Counted from the stretch's first letter, positions 1-10,869 are shown. The stretch: 64,000 nt of DNA from Heliocidaris tuberculata (GCA_025618425.1 CM046844.1:16192920-16256919), one strand, 5' to 3'. Notes: a model not told the origin generated them from the letters alone. A program made the numbers and translations.

Positions 1-2540
1 CTGCCAGTGAATGTGCCAATCCACTTTGGAGCAAGTATATCTTTACTTCGGAAACACCATGTCACATATGATCCCTCTGCATTTTACTTGGCTAATGGGT
101 TACCATGGTTACAAAAATGTCACAGTAATGTAGATGAAAACATAACGGTTCAGAATAAAACCTATACCTAATGATAATCCATGGTGGAAGCATCGTCGTC
201 TCTTTCACAAAGTTCCAGATTGTTGCATTAATGACGTTATCATAATGTCTTTTCTCCATGTTATAAATCTTTATATATATTATCATTTACTAACAAATGT
301 GTTCGCAGACGCGATTACACTGTCTCAGAGACATTCTCCTTTCCTTTTCTTTTCTTTTCTTTTTTAATTGGGGCATCGAAAAAAGTGAGTAAACAAAATA
401 AAATATTGTAGGAGGAATGTCCTGCTTTTAAGATTACCATGTTACCATGGTAATGCATCTCATGTGAAATGAATCTGAGGTGACAAGAAGATGGAATGTA
501 TTATGATTACTTTTTTAAATAAGTAGATTCAACATCCAGTTCCTTAAAAGTGACTAAAACCAAGAGGTAATCTAATATAATTTATATATAATTATAGAAG
601 TACAATTTCATCTGAAACATTAAATCTACATTACCATGATAACATGATGCCTTCATATCTCCATGGAAACGCATCTCATGGGCATGATGGGGGATTAATG
701 AAAAGCGAGACTCCACACACCGTCATCTTAAGACAAGAAGACGGGGTATACTTCTTTATAAGATCGCTAGTGGAGATGGGGTGTGATACTCCCCCCCCCC
801 CCCCCCCCCTTATCCAACACTCAAAATTTGAAAGTTTTAATGTTCAACGGTTTAACGAATTGCTCAAACACTAAGAGCAATAGTACAAAATTTAAGGTAT
901 CCGTTTTGTTCTATTACTGTTATTTATGGGACTGATTTCTTTCTATCATTCAAGGCCACATACTCAGCATTGTGCAGAGGCAGAGCTTACTGACTTCTCA
1001 AGCAGAAACCAATGTTCTTAGCCAATTTTCTATGTACCAAATCCCTCTTAGTAGTATCTTTTCCGTTATATTATTATGACTTTTCCCTTTAAATTCCTTT
1101 CGATTACAACTGTGTTACGGCATTACCTGCATAACATGTTGATGCGAGTATTGGTTGATAAAGATATACGTCATATCACCAATACCGGGGTAAAAAATAA
1201 AATTTGGTGGCAATTTCAAAGCTAAAACAGTGCATTGCCTTAATTTATTGGCGCCCTAGTTGTAAGATGATATTCACCAGTCCCACGATTGATGATCTTT
1301 TTTCTTACGGGAGATGAAGGGAGAATACGAGAATATGGGCGTCGATGGAATATATTTGGAAAGGGGGTGGAGTCAAACGAAACCTTCTGACAGGTTCACT
1401 CAAATTTTCAACGAGATAGAGGAATAAGCTCCTCAGAGTCTGAGATTAGCGTCAGTGGTAAAGCAGAGGTCATAAACTTAACGAGTATGCCCACAAAAAA
1501 TTACAAATTTGTAGACAAATTAAGCGATGCCGCCCCCTTCCTCCTCCTTTCTTGCTGCGCCTTTGTCGGAGAGTATACATCTGCCTCCGATATCAACTTC
1601 CCCAAACGAGATCTTCGATTCACAGCCTACTTGTTACCGAATAAAAAATAGGCCATCTGGGAGCGAAAACCTAGATGCTTACAAATGCCAGGGAGGATTA
1701 TATTGATACGATTTTTGAGCGGAAAGTCTTGTGAAAGAAGAGAAGGCTACATGGAAGTACCTACATTACACATCACATGGCATCCACTTCTAGATCTATG
1801 CAGTTATGTCAGTTACAGAGAGAGAGGGAGGGGGACAACTGGAAGACAGAGAGAGAGGTGACAGAGAAAAGGGAGAGTGGGAGAGGTGAGATGAAAAGAT
1901 GGAAGGGGTGTAAGAAATTGAAAAATTGAAAATAATCAGAAGCCTCTTGACGGGAAAATTATAATGTCAAGAAGCATGCTATCATGGCTTTTGCAAGACA
2001 GTAAAAATCCGTGTTCTAATTATTCTTCACGTTTCTCTTCTATTAAAGAAAATCAATAACGAATACTGAAACAAAGCATTTGCGACGCCAGAGATCGACA
2101 AATTCAGTTGATTATCCAAAGAAATCAAGGTTAACGAGATTCCAACAGAGCGGAGGCAACAGGTAATATAGGTCACTTGTCTTCACTCGATATAAATTCA
2201 CTCAACCTGCTTCTTAAATGGGTCATCCAATCGATAAACTGTAACGTTCATATTGGTTTTACCCCTTTCACTTGAAAAAAGGGGGACAGAGCACCATAAG
2301 CACACGAGCAAATACATCTCGCAATAAACAATGTCATCAGCATTTTTAAAATCTTTCGTTTTCTACGACTGCTTTTTTGCGAGATCCGTAAGATCTTTTT
2401 ATATTCTTACCTAATCACGACTACGTATTTGCATCAATATACGAGTCATATTTTCAGTTAATCAAAAGCTAATACCATTTAGAATATTTATCTCAACAGG
2501 AGAAACGTAAAAGATGGTACGACGTTGATAACGTGTAAAG
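1..2540. other. Gene-free upstream region
   Basis: I see no exon with convincing splice sites or protein-like composition on either strand. The stretch is AT-rich single-copy-looking DNA with a poly-C run near 790-809 and short purine-rich patches near 1820-1910. The only notable pattern is a group of CCATGG-centred palindromes in the first 700 bases, listed separately. Confidence 0.6.
99..670. promoter_or_regulatory. Cluster of X-box-like palindromes
   Basis: Four related 14-bp near-palindromes occur at 99-112 (GTTACCATGGTTAC), 441-454 (GTTACCATGGTAAT), 630-643 (ATTACCATGATAAC) and 657-670 (ATCTCCATGGAAAC). The first two differ by one base per half from the RFX X-box form GTNRCC-NN-RGYAAC. 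The second and fourth are each followed by a GCATCTCATG word, so part of the pattern may be an old duplication and not a regulatory cluster. No gene start is visible nearby. Confidence 0.25.
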
Positions 2541-2722
2541 GGCTGGTCACATTTGACCGATAACGATAACGATAACGATAACGATATTTTTCATTAAAGG
2601 TACACCCTGGAGCTGCCCTACTATTAACAACCATGAGCATACTCACACGTACATGCTACACAGTATAGGGTGTACCTTTAATTGAGAATCTCATTATCGT
2701 TATCGGACAAATGTGACAAGCC
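2541..2722. repeat. Small foldback element with CGATAA repeats
   Basis: The left end GGCTGGTCACATTTGACC is mirrored at the right end by an inverted GTCACATTTG block ending AAGCC at 2722. Each arm continues into CGATAACGATAA on the inner side, with five tandem ATAACG units on the left. A second, smaller inverted-repeat element sits inside it. No coding potential. Confidence 0.6.
2598..2677. mobile_element. TTAA-flanked micro-MITE nested in the 2.5-kb foldback
   Basis: The ends AGGTACACCCT and AGGGTGTACCT are perfect inverted repeats, each flanked by TTAA (2594-2597 and 2678-2681). The element is only 80 bp, too short to code. TTAA duplication is the hallmark of piggyBac-type integration; assigning it to that superfamily is inference from the target site alone. 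Confidence 0.6.
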
Positions 2723-2761
2723 ATTTATGGATAATCAAATCAAGCATGGAATCACTTACAA

Positions 2762-2764
<3 letters not shown>

Positions 2765-2820
<56 letters not shown>

Positions 2821-2825
2821 ATCTC
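2765..2825. repeat. (CT)n(CA)n microsatellite
   Basis: An uninterrupted CT dinucleotide run passes directly into a CA run of about ten units. Simple-sequence repeat with no associated gene. Confidence 0.95.
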
Positions 2826-3127
2826 TCTTTCTCTCTTTTAACACATCCATAATATTTGTTCACTATAGTTCGCCTTTCTCCTTCCCCCTCTTACATCATA
2901 TCATCATTCTCACTGACAACTTTAAGATGTTATGATTTATCAGCATTGTGTGGTCATTCGTCTGAAACTTTCAAGATTTCTAAATGTTTGGAACATACTC
3001 AACTCTGAAAGCATAATGTCGATAACACCAAGGGGAAAGGAGTTTTATCACCCTTCCTGCTTATTATACTCTTTTCAAATAAAACAAAATGGTATTACAT
3101 TGGGGTGAACAAACGCTTGTGTCTCAC

Positions 3128-3271
3128 CTTTTTCGGGCCTGACATGGTCCTGCTGAAATAATCTTGAACATTCACGTTTTTTTATCACAGGAGGGCGCTG
3201 CACGGGAGAGATTTTTAGCTCCACGTTTACTCCGAGAAAAAACAGCTCTTCGTTGATGTCCTCTTTCAGAG
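3128..3271 (-). CDS. Candidate exon of an unidentified minus-strand gene
   Basis: On the minus strand a good acceptor (ttacatgcag before 3271) and donor (AAAAG|gtgaga after 3128) bracket 144 nt open in one frame for 47 codons, starting LKEDINEELFFLGVNVELK. The peptide is charged, shows no simple repeat, and I do not recognise it. A second reading is that this is a first exon: an ATG at 3145 in another frame gives MSGPKK immediately before the same donor, with the rest as 5' UTR. I could not find a partner exon in 1-3120, so the gene would have to continue beyond the window start. Chance occurrence is quite possible. Confidence 0.25.
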
Positions 3272-3467
3272 CTGCATGTAAATAAATTGGTTAAAATGTG
3301 TTCGTAAAAAATAAATGCTATGAATTCTTAAAGTAATGCAACTGCTAACATTCTCGTAAATAGTAAGAATAAATTAGTTTAAAATTCTCTTTCAGTTCTT
3401 CTTACTAGCTTATTTTACCACTTCGACTCGTGTTAGAACAATACGCGATCCCTCTTTCAATCTTTTA

Positions 3468-3689
3468 CCTTCTTCTTCTTCTCCTCCTCATCCTTCTTCT
3501 TCTTCCTTTTCTCCTCCTCCTCCTCCTCCTCCTCCTCCTCCTCCTTCTTCTTCTTCTTCTTCTTCTTCTTCTTCTTCTTCTTCTTCTTCTTCTTCTTCTT
3601 CTTCTTCTTCTTCTTCTTCTTCTTCTTCTTCTTCTTCTTCTTCTTCTTCTTCTTCTTCTTCTTCTTCTTCTTCTTCTTCTTCTTCTTCT

Positions 3690-3721
<32 letters not shown>

Positions 3722-3735
3722 CACTTCTTCCTTCT
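3468..3735. repeat. (CTT)n / (CTC)n trinucleotide tract
   Basis: About 260 bp of nearly pure CTC then CTT triplets. It reads through as poly-Leu, poly-Lys or poly-Glu depending on frame, which explains the long open frames here; none is a gene. A homopurine-homopyrimidine mirror repeat of this length can form triplex DNA in principle. It lies about 0.8 kb upstream of the first gene's start codon. Confidence 0.95.
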
Positions 3736-4570
3736 AAGACGTACCCATAAAATTATGAGCAAATATCTTGTATCATACGGCTACATAATTTTGTTAGATT
3801 AATTTTGATAGATTGAGAAATGAAATTATTCCTTTTTGCATACTTCCTTTAAACTATAAGCTTGTAATCATTTTTTTTCTCTCTCAACTTGTCATTGCTG
3901 TACTAATTTATTTCAGAGTCAATGGAACGTTTATCTTTGAATTGTAAAGTGAAGTATATTGTTTTTAAAATATTCCCATTTCAAGTTTATAATTACAAAA
4001 TGCTTCTTCTTCAAAGAATACGACGATCAAAGTGCAGATCGAGTTGAATATCTCACATGTATTGCTCTGATCATAACAGGACTATTTCTAAAGACATGGT
4101 TCAAAGGATTTCAACAAAACCACGATTTCACATCAATAGGACCATTCTGGTACAACTCGGTACACAACAAATCAATAGAAGTTGTGTGTTAAACACACAA
4201 GGATCCTAATGCACTTCTCCCGCGCTGTACCATACCTACAAGTATAGCATACGGAGCGAGGTGGAGCTGTATTGTGTGCATTCACTATTTCCATAAACCA
4301 TATTCATCTTTGGCGAATCACAATAGAATATGACGATGACCTCATCAAAACTTTTCATCCTCTGAAGCAAACTCGCATACCTCAAAATCACAAAAGCATA
4401 CAGGGCGGTGAAGGCTCCGCCGCGCAAGCCTTTTTAACAGGAACACGAAGAGCAAAGTTGACACCCATATGTAACGAGTGATTTCTACGTGCCGTGCTAG
4501 ATATCCTGCGTTTCGTTACATTTTGAGGAGAAATTAAAAAGCTATTTCGTGGCGTCTTTCTCGAGGAATC

Positions 4571-5061
4571 ATGGCGCTTACTCCGTACCATTGCTACTGT
4601 TGCCTGTCCCACCGAAAAGGTGGGATGCTAGGCGCCATCATCACTTTGGTAAGTTTGTAAAAGTGTGTGAAAATGTTGGAAAGTTTGATATACTGGGTTG
4701 AGGTTTTATTACATGCGCAATAGAACGTGTCAATGGATTAACAACAGTGCGGCGTATTGTCATTATGGGTGTATCCCTCTACACCCCTTCCATTAAACTC
4801 CTTCCTTCATTCAATACAAGTAGTACACAAATTGTGGCGGCAGCAATATATATATACACAACCAAGACGGCCCGTCATGTTGTGTTTTAGCCAAATCCTT
4901 TCAATTATATATACAGTACAGGTGTATATATATATATATATATATATGAATTCAAACCAAGATGACGCAGGATACTCAGGAAATTTAAGCTTTGTCTTTC
5001 GACTTCTTCAGAAATTTATTCTGAAACAGTTATAAAGAGAAGATACAATCACTAAGAAATG

Positions 5062-5109
<48 letters not shown>

Positions 5110-5428
5110 GTGAGAAATGAAAATGAGAGAATAATGGTTGCGTAACTTAAATCAAAGTTCCCCAGAGCTGTCCTCCCTTTTTGAAATTTTTGCAAAGGTT
5201 GAAAAAATGTCTCCGACTGGAATCGAATCCGGGTCGTTGGCTTAGAACGCCAATGCCTTAACCACTAGACCACGGAGACGGGCCAGTGGTTTCGGCGACA
5301 CCAGATTCAATTGACCGACACATTGACAAATCTTCAACCTCATTAATTAAATCCTTTGTCGGGGGCAGGTGAGTTCTGTCCTACAACTGATATTGTTATC
5401 CTGTATAAATATATTTGAATAAATAAAT

Positions 5429-5494
<66 letters not shown>

Positions 5495-8400
5495 ATATAT
5501 ATATTTATTTTTGTATTTATTTATTCAAACATATTTATACAGGATAACAATATCAGTTGTAGGACAGTTTGACATCTTGGTCCTGGTTTTAAACAATAAA
5601 CACATAACATTTGGTTACGGATCCGCGCAGGACGGTTTTGAAATTGTAATCTACACTGTATATACACGGTATAAGGAATAAAAATACACAGTGGCTAAAA
5701 CAATTCATTTTAATTCTCATTTCTCTTCAAAATCAGATCACGTCGGCTGTCAGTGCGGCTTACTACATCTGGGTCTTGCTGGATCTGTACACCCGATCCA
5801 ACGAATTCACAAACCAGAGCTATTACACAGGTATCTGTTTTATATTATTAATCTATTAAATATCAAAATTCATAAACTGCAATAAAACTAGTGAACAAAT
5901 GGTGCCATTTATTATGTTGCTGATAAGTATTTTAAAAAATGATATGTTCACTCTTTTAAGCAAGTGGGGTATTTAAATTAGGAATAATATGTCTTAACAC
6001 ATTTCATGTTTCAATAGAAAATTTTCGCACGAATAGATATAAGAATTCCTCGTGAAATGGTTACTGAAAAGATAAAGGGGTTTTCGAACAAAGTATGCAA
6101 CTCATTGAACTTAACTGATTTAATTGGTCTTAATGAACTGAAATATTACACGTTTCATACATTTACACTATTGTTGTATCATATTGTTTGTTAGTTTGTT
6201 TCTTTCGAACTACACCACATAGTGCAACTTTGCTTAACCCATTGCCTTCGGGAACCGGGTGGATCCTGTATTAAGACTATGGGAAAGTGAAAATTCAGTA
6301 GTCAGTGGGTTAATTTGAAACAGCGAATAAAAATAAACAAAGGCTGACTGATTGTTACCTTAACCCCCACTCCCCCCCCCCCCCCCAAAAAAAAAAAAAT
6401 TTAATTTTTTTAGATCTGTACAAATTCTATCAATAAATTGTTGTGCATGCATGTAATATTGCTAAACCCGATATCTTGACTTTTAAAAATATGCCTGGCA
6501 AATAAAATATTTTCCCTTAAAACTATTTGGAGTTTTCCTTCGTGTTTCTTTTTCTCGCGCACTTGTGTAAATCGATTGAGTTTGAGTATTATGCAGCTTC
6601 ATCTGTGTGTTGTTGTTTTGTTTCCAGCCGTACTGGTCCTTCATTACTTCTTGATCGCTATCACGGGAATCATCTTCCCGCTCCTCACTCTCATCCTCTT
6701 CGCAGGCGCCTACTGGGTGAGTAGAAAAATCAAACTTTCACAAAAAGTAACATAAAAAAATGAATCCAACAATCCAACACAAACAAGTCTTCATTTTAAT
6801 TTCATCCAACCTCTGCAAAACAACATGTTTTCATGAAACGAAAAACCTCTACTCCACAAGTAGGAAATAAAAATTTTACAATAACGATACTGATCGATAT
6901 TTTTCACCCGTTCCGGACATAAATTTTGTAAGGGGCTTAATTAATTGATAACCCTTTCTTCTTCAAATTTGCAACATTTGTACCTTCTTTTGATATAAAA
7001 CAACAAAAGTTCCTACTTGAGATTCCGGAGGTGTTAACCTAAAAGTTTCCTCTAATCAGACTGACACCCAATCACCTGACCATATGAACTTGAATGCACT
7101 TCGCACCGATATTAATCTAATGAAATTTCCATGTTGTTTTTTGCTGCCTTAATACTTAACAGTACTATTCGATTCCAGTGGCCTTCTTCTCCGTCATGTC
7201 ATCTTTCGCCTCCATTCTTGAGCTCGGAGCTATCGTCTTCTTTGCCGCCACTTTCGATGGCCAATACGTGGTATGCTAATCTCTTAATTAATATTGAGAA
7301 TAAAGTTTATCTCGTATAATTGTATACAAGAGACTTGTATCATGCTATTTTCTTCTATAGACAATGTATTAATAATCTTTCATAAATTCACTTTTGGTCT
7401 GATTTTTGCATTTGTATGTATTATTTTGATTCTTCTTTTTTCTCTCTCTCTCTCTTTCTTTTTAGGGGAGTCATTAAAAAATACTTAAACATATGATGGT
7501 AATCTGACTCTGTGGACTTAATACAGACATTAATTTCAATTCATTTGATTTGTATTTAAATTTATTTAGTGTTCAAAGGCAAACCATCCCCAAAAAGCCA
7601 TTTCAGAAAGACTAAACTTTAACGAATCTTTTTAACAAAACGTGTTGTGCAGTTATCATTTCAAATCAAACCGTGGGCAAAATGTTTCAGCGTTTTTGTT
7701 TTTGTTTGTTTTTGTTTGTTTTGTTTTTTTAATGCCCTTTTTCGGTTCACCAACAATGTCGGCACTTAAGTGTTCTGTGGACCGGTGATGCCTCACTTCA
7801 ATGACACCTCATATTACGACACTACATACTCAAAAGAATCAACGTGTAACCAATTTATTCTGCAGTGGGTCTTCTAATTCCACCTTTTCTCCTCTTCCAG
7901 GAAGTAGCTAAACTACAGTACAATCAAATTCTTACATTCATTAGCCATTCGTTTCAAAATACATGTATGACCTATATATCGTACCTGGGGGTGTTTCATA
8001 AAGCTGTTCGTAAAGTTACGCATGACTTTACGAACAACTTGAATATGAAGTGCCAGATGGGATGCCCAAAGTTTTTCCTGGTGTTTTAACAAAGTGTGAC
8101 AGTATTTCCAATAACATCAATTAAAGTATGGCAAAAAGTATACTCTGCATTAAAAATGTTTGTTATAATAAGAATGTTAATCTACATCTGCACAGTTAAA
8201 GGGCATCCAACTTTGGTAATAAGATGATTTGTATGAAAGCAGAAAAATAAGACAAACAGGATGGTGAAAGTTTGAAAGAAATCGGACTTGGACTAAGAAA
8301 GTTATTGATGTTTGAAAAATGAGATCACTACATCTATGCGAATCTCAAATTGGCAATTTGGTGAGTCAATTGTGACATTTTTGTGGACAACTTTCCAATT

Positions 8401-10688
8401 TGTCGTACACAAAAATATTAATTTGCGGTTTTCTTCGAGGCGCTTTTACCCTCGGGGCAGTGCTCAAAATATGTTGGAGATAGCATATTGTTACAGGTCC
8501 TCATGAACGAAAAAATCCTACTGAGTAATGCATTTTGAAAAAAAGTGACATTTTAGTCATTTTGTGTGATAGAGCGAATGAGGGAGTTGTCCACAGCTAC
8601 ATCACAGTGACATTACCTATTCGACCAATTTGAAATTCCCATATGCATAGTGATTACAACTTGCAAAAATTCATAACTTTCTTATTGCTTGTCCGATTTC
8701 GTTCAAACTTTCACCAATCTCCTTCTCTGATTTTTCCTCTTTCTTTCAAAGCAACTTGCTAATAAGGTAGGATTTCCCTTTAAGCTTTAGTTGATGCAGT
8801 TAAAAATGATTGAGCATGCCATTTGGCTTGTCATGTTTAAGTCATTCGTAAAGTCATGCGTAACTTTACGAACAGTTTTATAAAACACCGCCCCCCCCCC
8901 CCCCCCCGGCATTCTTCGCAGAAATCAATTTAACCAAACTTCATTTTGTTCACAGCAAATCTATTTTGTAGGACATTACATAGCTCTCTATGATTATAAC
9001 TTTAAATAGGAATTAGCCCTTCATCATTGAAAATGGATCGTGAGAAGAAGCACAAAAATCAAAGGATATCAGCGAAAGTTTGTGAAAAATCGGAAAATAA
9101 TAAGAAAGTTATCGATGTTTGAAAGCTAAGATCACTAATGATATGGGGAACTTCCTATTCGCAATGAGATCATGATTTGTGATGTCATACCAAGGAGGTA
9201 CTAGGCTTTCCTAGTTCCTCCTTGGTCATACATGGAGATCTCTCCCATTGAGTGTGTACAAAATACTATCTAAAATATTCCCTTTATAAATCAGACATTT
9301 TGTTCATGATACATTAACATATTTTACCATGTCCTCCCATGAAAAAAAAGTTTCTCATATGAGTTGAGAAAAGGGAAAATTTTAGTAAATTATGTATAAA
9401 AAAGTTCATGACCGCATTGCCAAATGAAAGAATCTCCATATTATTAGTGATCTCAACCTTCAAAAATGCATAACTTCCATAATTTTTGTCAAATATTTCT
9501 CAAAATTTCACTGATATGTTTTTCTGGGTTTTCTGCTTTCATCCAAGCCATTTTTTTCAACGAAAGGGTTAATTCCTCTTTAAAGAAATATATTTATTAA
9601 AACAAAACTTTTGTTTTTGACAGACAACGAGTGGACTTGGAACTGAATCATTGATTCTGGGAGAGATCATCTGGTTTCTTGTCAGGTTCATCTACATGGT
9701 ATGTTCAATAAATCTACACCAATGACATTAAGTTTGAATCCAGTTTACCTTGGTCTACTGATTCATGAAGTGCTAAATGTCAACTACTTTATTCTGTGAA
9801 AGTTACTGTTAATCTGAAGGGGAAATGTGAATACAGAAATTAGTTACTCGAAAGCTTTTGAATAAAAATAAGGATTTGATTTCAGGATGACATGATTTCT
9901 TATTGAAAAGCTACGGAATGGCTTTTGACACTAACTGACAATCGATAAATCAGTGAACTATAATTGTATCCTTTTTGTCACGGTTTAAATCTTGAGTAAA
10001 ACTAGTACACTTTTACAAATAGTAGTCAATGACTTCCATCACAATGGTCAACAAAAAAATGATAAATAAACATGTACATGTACACCGGTGGAAAGTGAGC
10101 CTAAGAAATTGTGAAGCAGAAATGGTAGAATGGAGGGGTAAGAAATACAGGATGTGTCAGAAAATAATATATAAGTCCTACATGCACAAATTTTGTGCTT
10201 CGAAGTTTCAGTAATATTTATAAAAAGTAAAGGTAGATACAACAAAGACTACATTTAATCTTCGAAAGACTGCATGAGCAAACTTGTACATGTACATTAC
10301 ATGTAATACTTACATGCTGAAGAAAAGATTGGCACTTGATTTGTGTTTTTAATATCTCTAAATTTGTAGTATCGTGTTGTCATTATAAACCAATACAAAG
10401 ATATGTGATTTCATTTAACATTAAAAAAGTAAGAAAAAATATATATACTATCATAATAATGACAGTCGTGTTTGAAAACCTCTTGGTTTTAACAGAGGTT
10501 GTATATCTATATTTGATTGGATATCCAAGATGGCTAAAAGTTTTCTTTGACAAAATATTTGAATGAATAAACCAAAAAATCTCTCTCTCTCTCTCTCTCT
10601 CTTCCTGCAGCTTCATCTGATATTTGCTTCCTGGGCCCTCTACCAAGTTAACAGCTCTGAGAACCCACAGAAAAGCTCAACCTTCTAA
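4571..10688 (+). CDS. Four-helix membrane protein, LAPTM-like layout (6 exons)
   Basis: Exons 4571-4648, 5737-5830, 6628-6716, 7163-7270, 9624-9698 and 10611-10688 join with GT-AG borders and consistent phases (0, 1, 0, 0, 0) into 522 nt, 173 residues and a stop. The first exon starts MALTPYHCYCC and ends at TTG|gtaagt. Hydrophobic segments lie at about 19-45, 58-85, 91-115 and 132-162. An N-glycosylation sequon (NQS, 52-54) falls in the loop between helices 1 and 2, and the tail after helix 4 is short and polar. The Cys cluster followed by a basic-Gly turn and helix 1 recalls LAPTM4/5 lysosomal proteins, but the PY motifs of that tail are absent and length is below the usual 220-260. Function is therefore not assigned. 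Alternative borders 6720/7179 also keep the frame (169 aa) but need a poor GTAG donor. The acceptor of the last exon uses a (CT)n microsatellite as its pyrimidine tract. Confidence 0.75.
5066..5106. repeat. (TA)n microsatellite
   Basis: About 20 TA units in intron 1 of the membrane-protein gene, directly beside the left end of a tRNA-like interspersed repeat. Confidence 0.9.
5110..5345 (-). repeat. Interspersed repeat with tRNA-like core, copy 1
   Basis: The block starting TGAGAAATGAAAATGAGAG and running through AAATCAAAGTTCCCCAGAG is shared with the arms of the repeat at 34941-35176. Both copies hold the same tRNA-like sequence in the middle. This copy lies in intron 1 and seems to have lost its second arm, passing into unrelated sequence after about 5345. 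Both copies are preceded by a (TA)n run. Confidence 0.6.
5209..5279 (-). tRNA. tRNA-derived sequence (pseudo-tRNA, arginine-like loop)
   Basis: Read on the minus strand, the 71 nt open with GTCTCCG and close with CGGAGAC, a perfect 7-bp acceptor stem. An A-box-like GTGGTCTAGTGGTTA follows, then an anticodon arm TTGGC-GTTCTAA-GCCAA with loop anticodon TCT, and a B-box-like GGATTCGATTCC. The T stem has three mismatches, and the sequence is part of an interspersed repeat with a second copy at 35019. A SINE-like or decayed tRNA is more likely than a working tRNA-Arg. Confidence 0.45.
5376..5567. repeat. Foldback around a (TA)n core
   Basis: CTGTCCTACAACTGATATTG at 5376 recurs inverted, ending AGGACAG at 5567. 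The arms extend about 65 bp each, through TTATCCTGTATAAATATAT and a TTTGAATAAATAAATACAAA block, into a central (TA)n of about 30 units. Lies in intron 1 of the membrane-protein gene. Confidence 0.75.
6238..6309. mobile_element. 72-bp TTAA-flanked hairpin element
   Basis: CCCATTG at the left and CAGTGGG at the right form inverted ends, each next to TTAA (6234-6237 and 6310-6313). A related TAACCCATTG...GGGTTAAG sequence lies at 13679-13742. It sits in intron 2 of the membrane-protein gene. Confidence 0.5.
6365..6412. repeat. Poly-C/poly-A homopolymer junction
   Basis: A C run of about 16 is followed by an A run of about 13 and T-rich DNA. Homopolymer lengths in such places are prone to assembly error. 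Confidence 0.8.
7987..8892. mobile_element. Foldback element A, copy 1 (interrupted by a MITE)
   Basis: The left end GGGTGTTTCATAAAGCTG followed by TTCGTAAAGTTACGCATG is mirrored on the right by CATGCGTAACTTTACGAAC and a TTTTATAAAACACC end. An uninterrupted relative lies at 41227-41553, about 330 bp long. Aligning the two shows that this copy carries an extra 584 bp, the TTAA-flanked element at 8200-8779. Intron 4 of the membrane-protein gene. Confidence 0.8.
8200..8779. mobile_element. TTAA-flanked MITE nested in foldback element A
   Basis: Ends AGGGCATCC and GGATTTCCCT are imperfect inverted repeats, each flanked by TTAA (8196-8199 and 8780-8783). Inner arms also mirror each other, for example AAGTTATTGATGTTTGAAAA against the AAAATTCATAACTTTCTT side. 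The uninserted relative reads CACAGTTCAACTTCAGTTG where this one reads CACAG-TTAA-[element]-TTAA-GCTTTAGTTG, so TTAA was duplicated on insertion. Confidence 0.8.
9006..9579. mobile_element. TTAA-flanked MITE in intron 4
   Basis: The left end ATAGGAATTAGCCCTT and the right end AAGGGTTAATTCCTCT are inverted repeats bounded by TTAA at 9002-9005 and 9580-9583. Arms continue inward (CACTAATGATATGGGGA against CCATATTATTAGTGATC). No open frame of substance; non-autonomous. Confidence 0.75.
10581..10602 (+). promoter_or_regulatory. (CT)n microsatellite serving as pyrimidine tract
   Basis: A CT run of about ten units runs directly into ttcctgcag, the 3' splice site of the last coding exon (10611) of the membrane-protein gene. 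The simple repeat occupies the place of the polypyrimidine tract. Confidence 0.6.
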
Positions 10689-10863
10689 ATCACGCGACTT
10701 CATAATAAGTCGTTAACGTTTAAACTAGCAATCGCCTTTTCTGGTCTTTTGCTTGCATCTACACAAAGAGATGTTAGGATGCTAGCAAAAATCTAGCATA
10801 GGTGATTGCTAGTCTCACACATTTGGCCCAAAAACTACATAAAGACTCCCTAAATTTATAAAC

Positions 10864-10869
10864 AATAAA
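10864..10869 (+). terminator. Possible polyadenylation signal of the membrane-protein gene
   Basis: AATAAA lies 175 nt after the TAA stop. It is the first canonical hexamer on this strand after the stop. More hexamers follow beyond 12000, so the true 3' end is uncertain. Confidence 0.4.

Noticed and set aside
3430..3762. Open frames of 78-106 codons encoding poly-Leu, poly-Lys or poly-Glu
   Set aside because: They are readings of the (CTT)n tract in different frames and strands, with no splice context or unique sequence.
5209..5279. Functional tRNA-Arg (TCT)
   Set aside because: The T stem is mismatched and the sequence is part of a dispersed repeat with a second, more decayed copy at 35019.
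6717..7178. Alternative splice pair (donor after 6720, acceptor before 7179) in the membrane-protein gene
   Set aside because: It keeps frame but uses a poor GTAG donor; the pair 6716/7163 has a GTGAGT donor, a fair acceptor, and adds YYSIP in frame.
7437..7466. Strong acceptor-like CTCTCTCTCTTTCTTTTTAG
   Set aside because: The sequence after it has an early stop and no downstream donor; joining it would break the frame of the membrane-protein gene.
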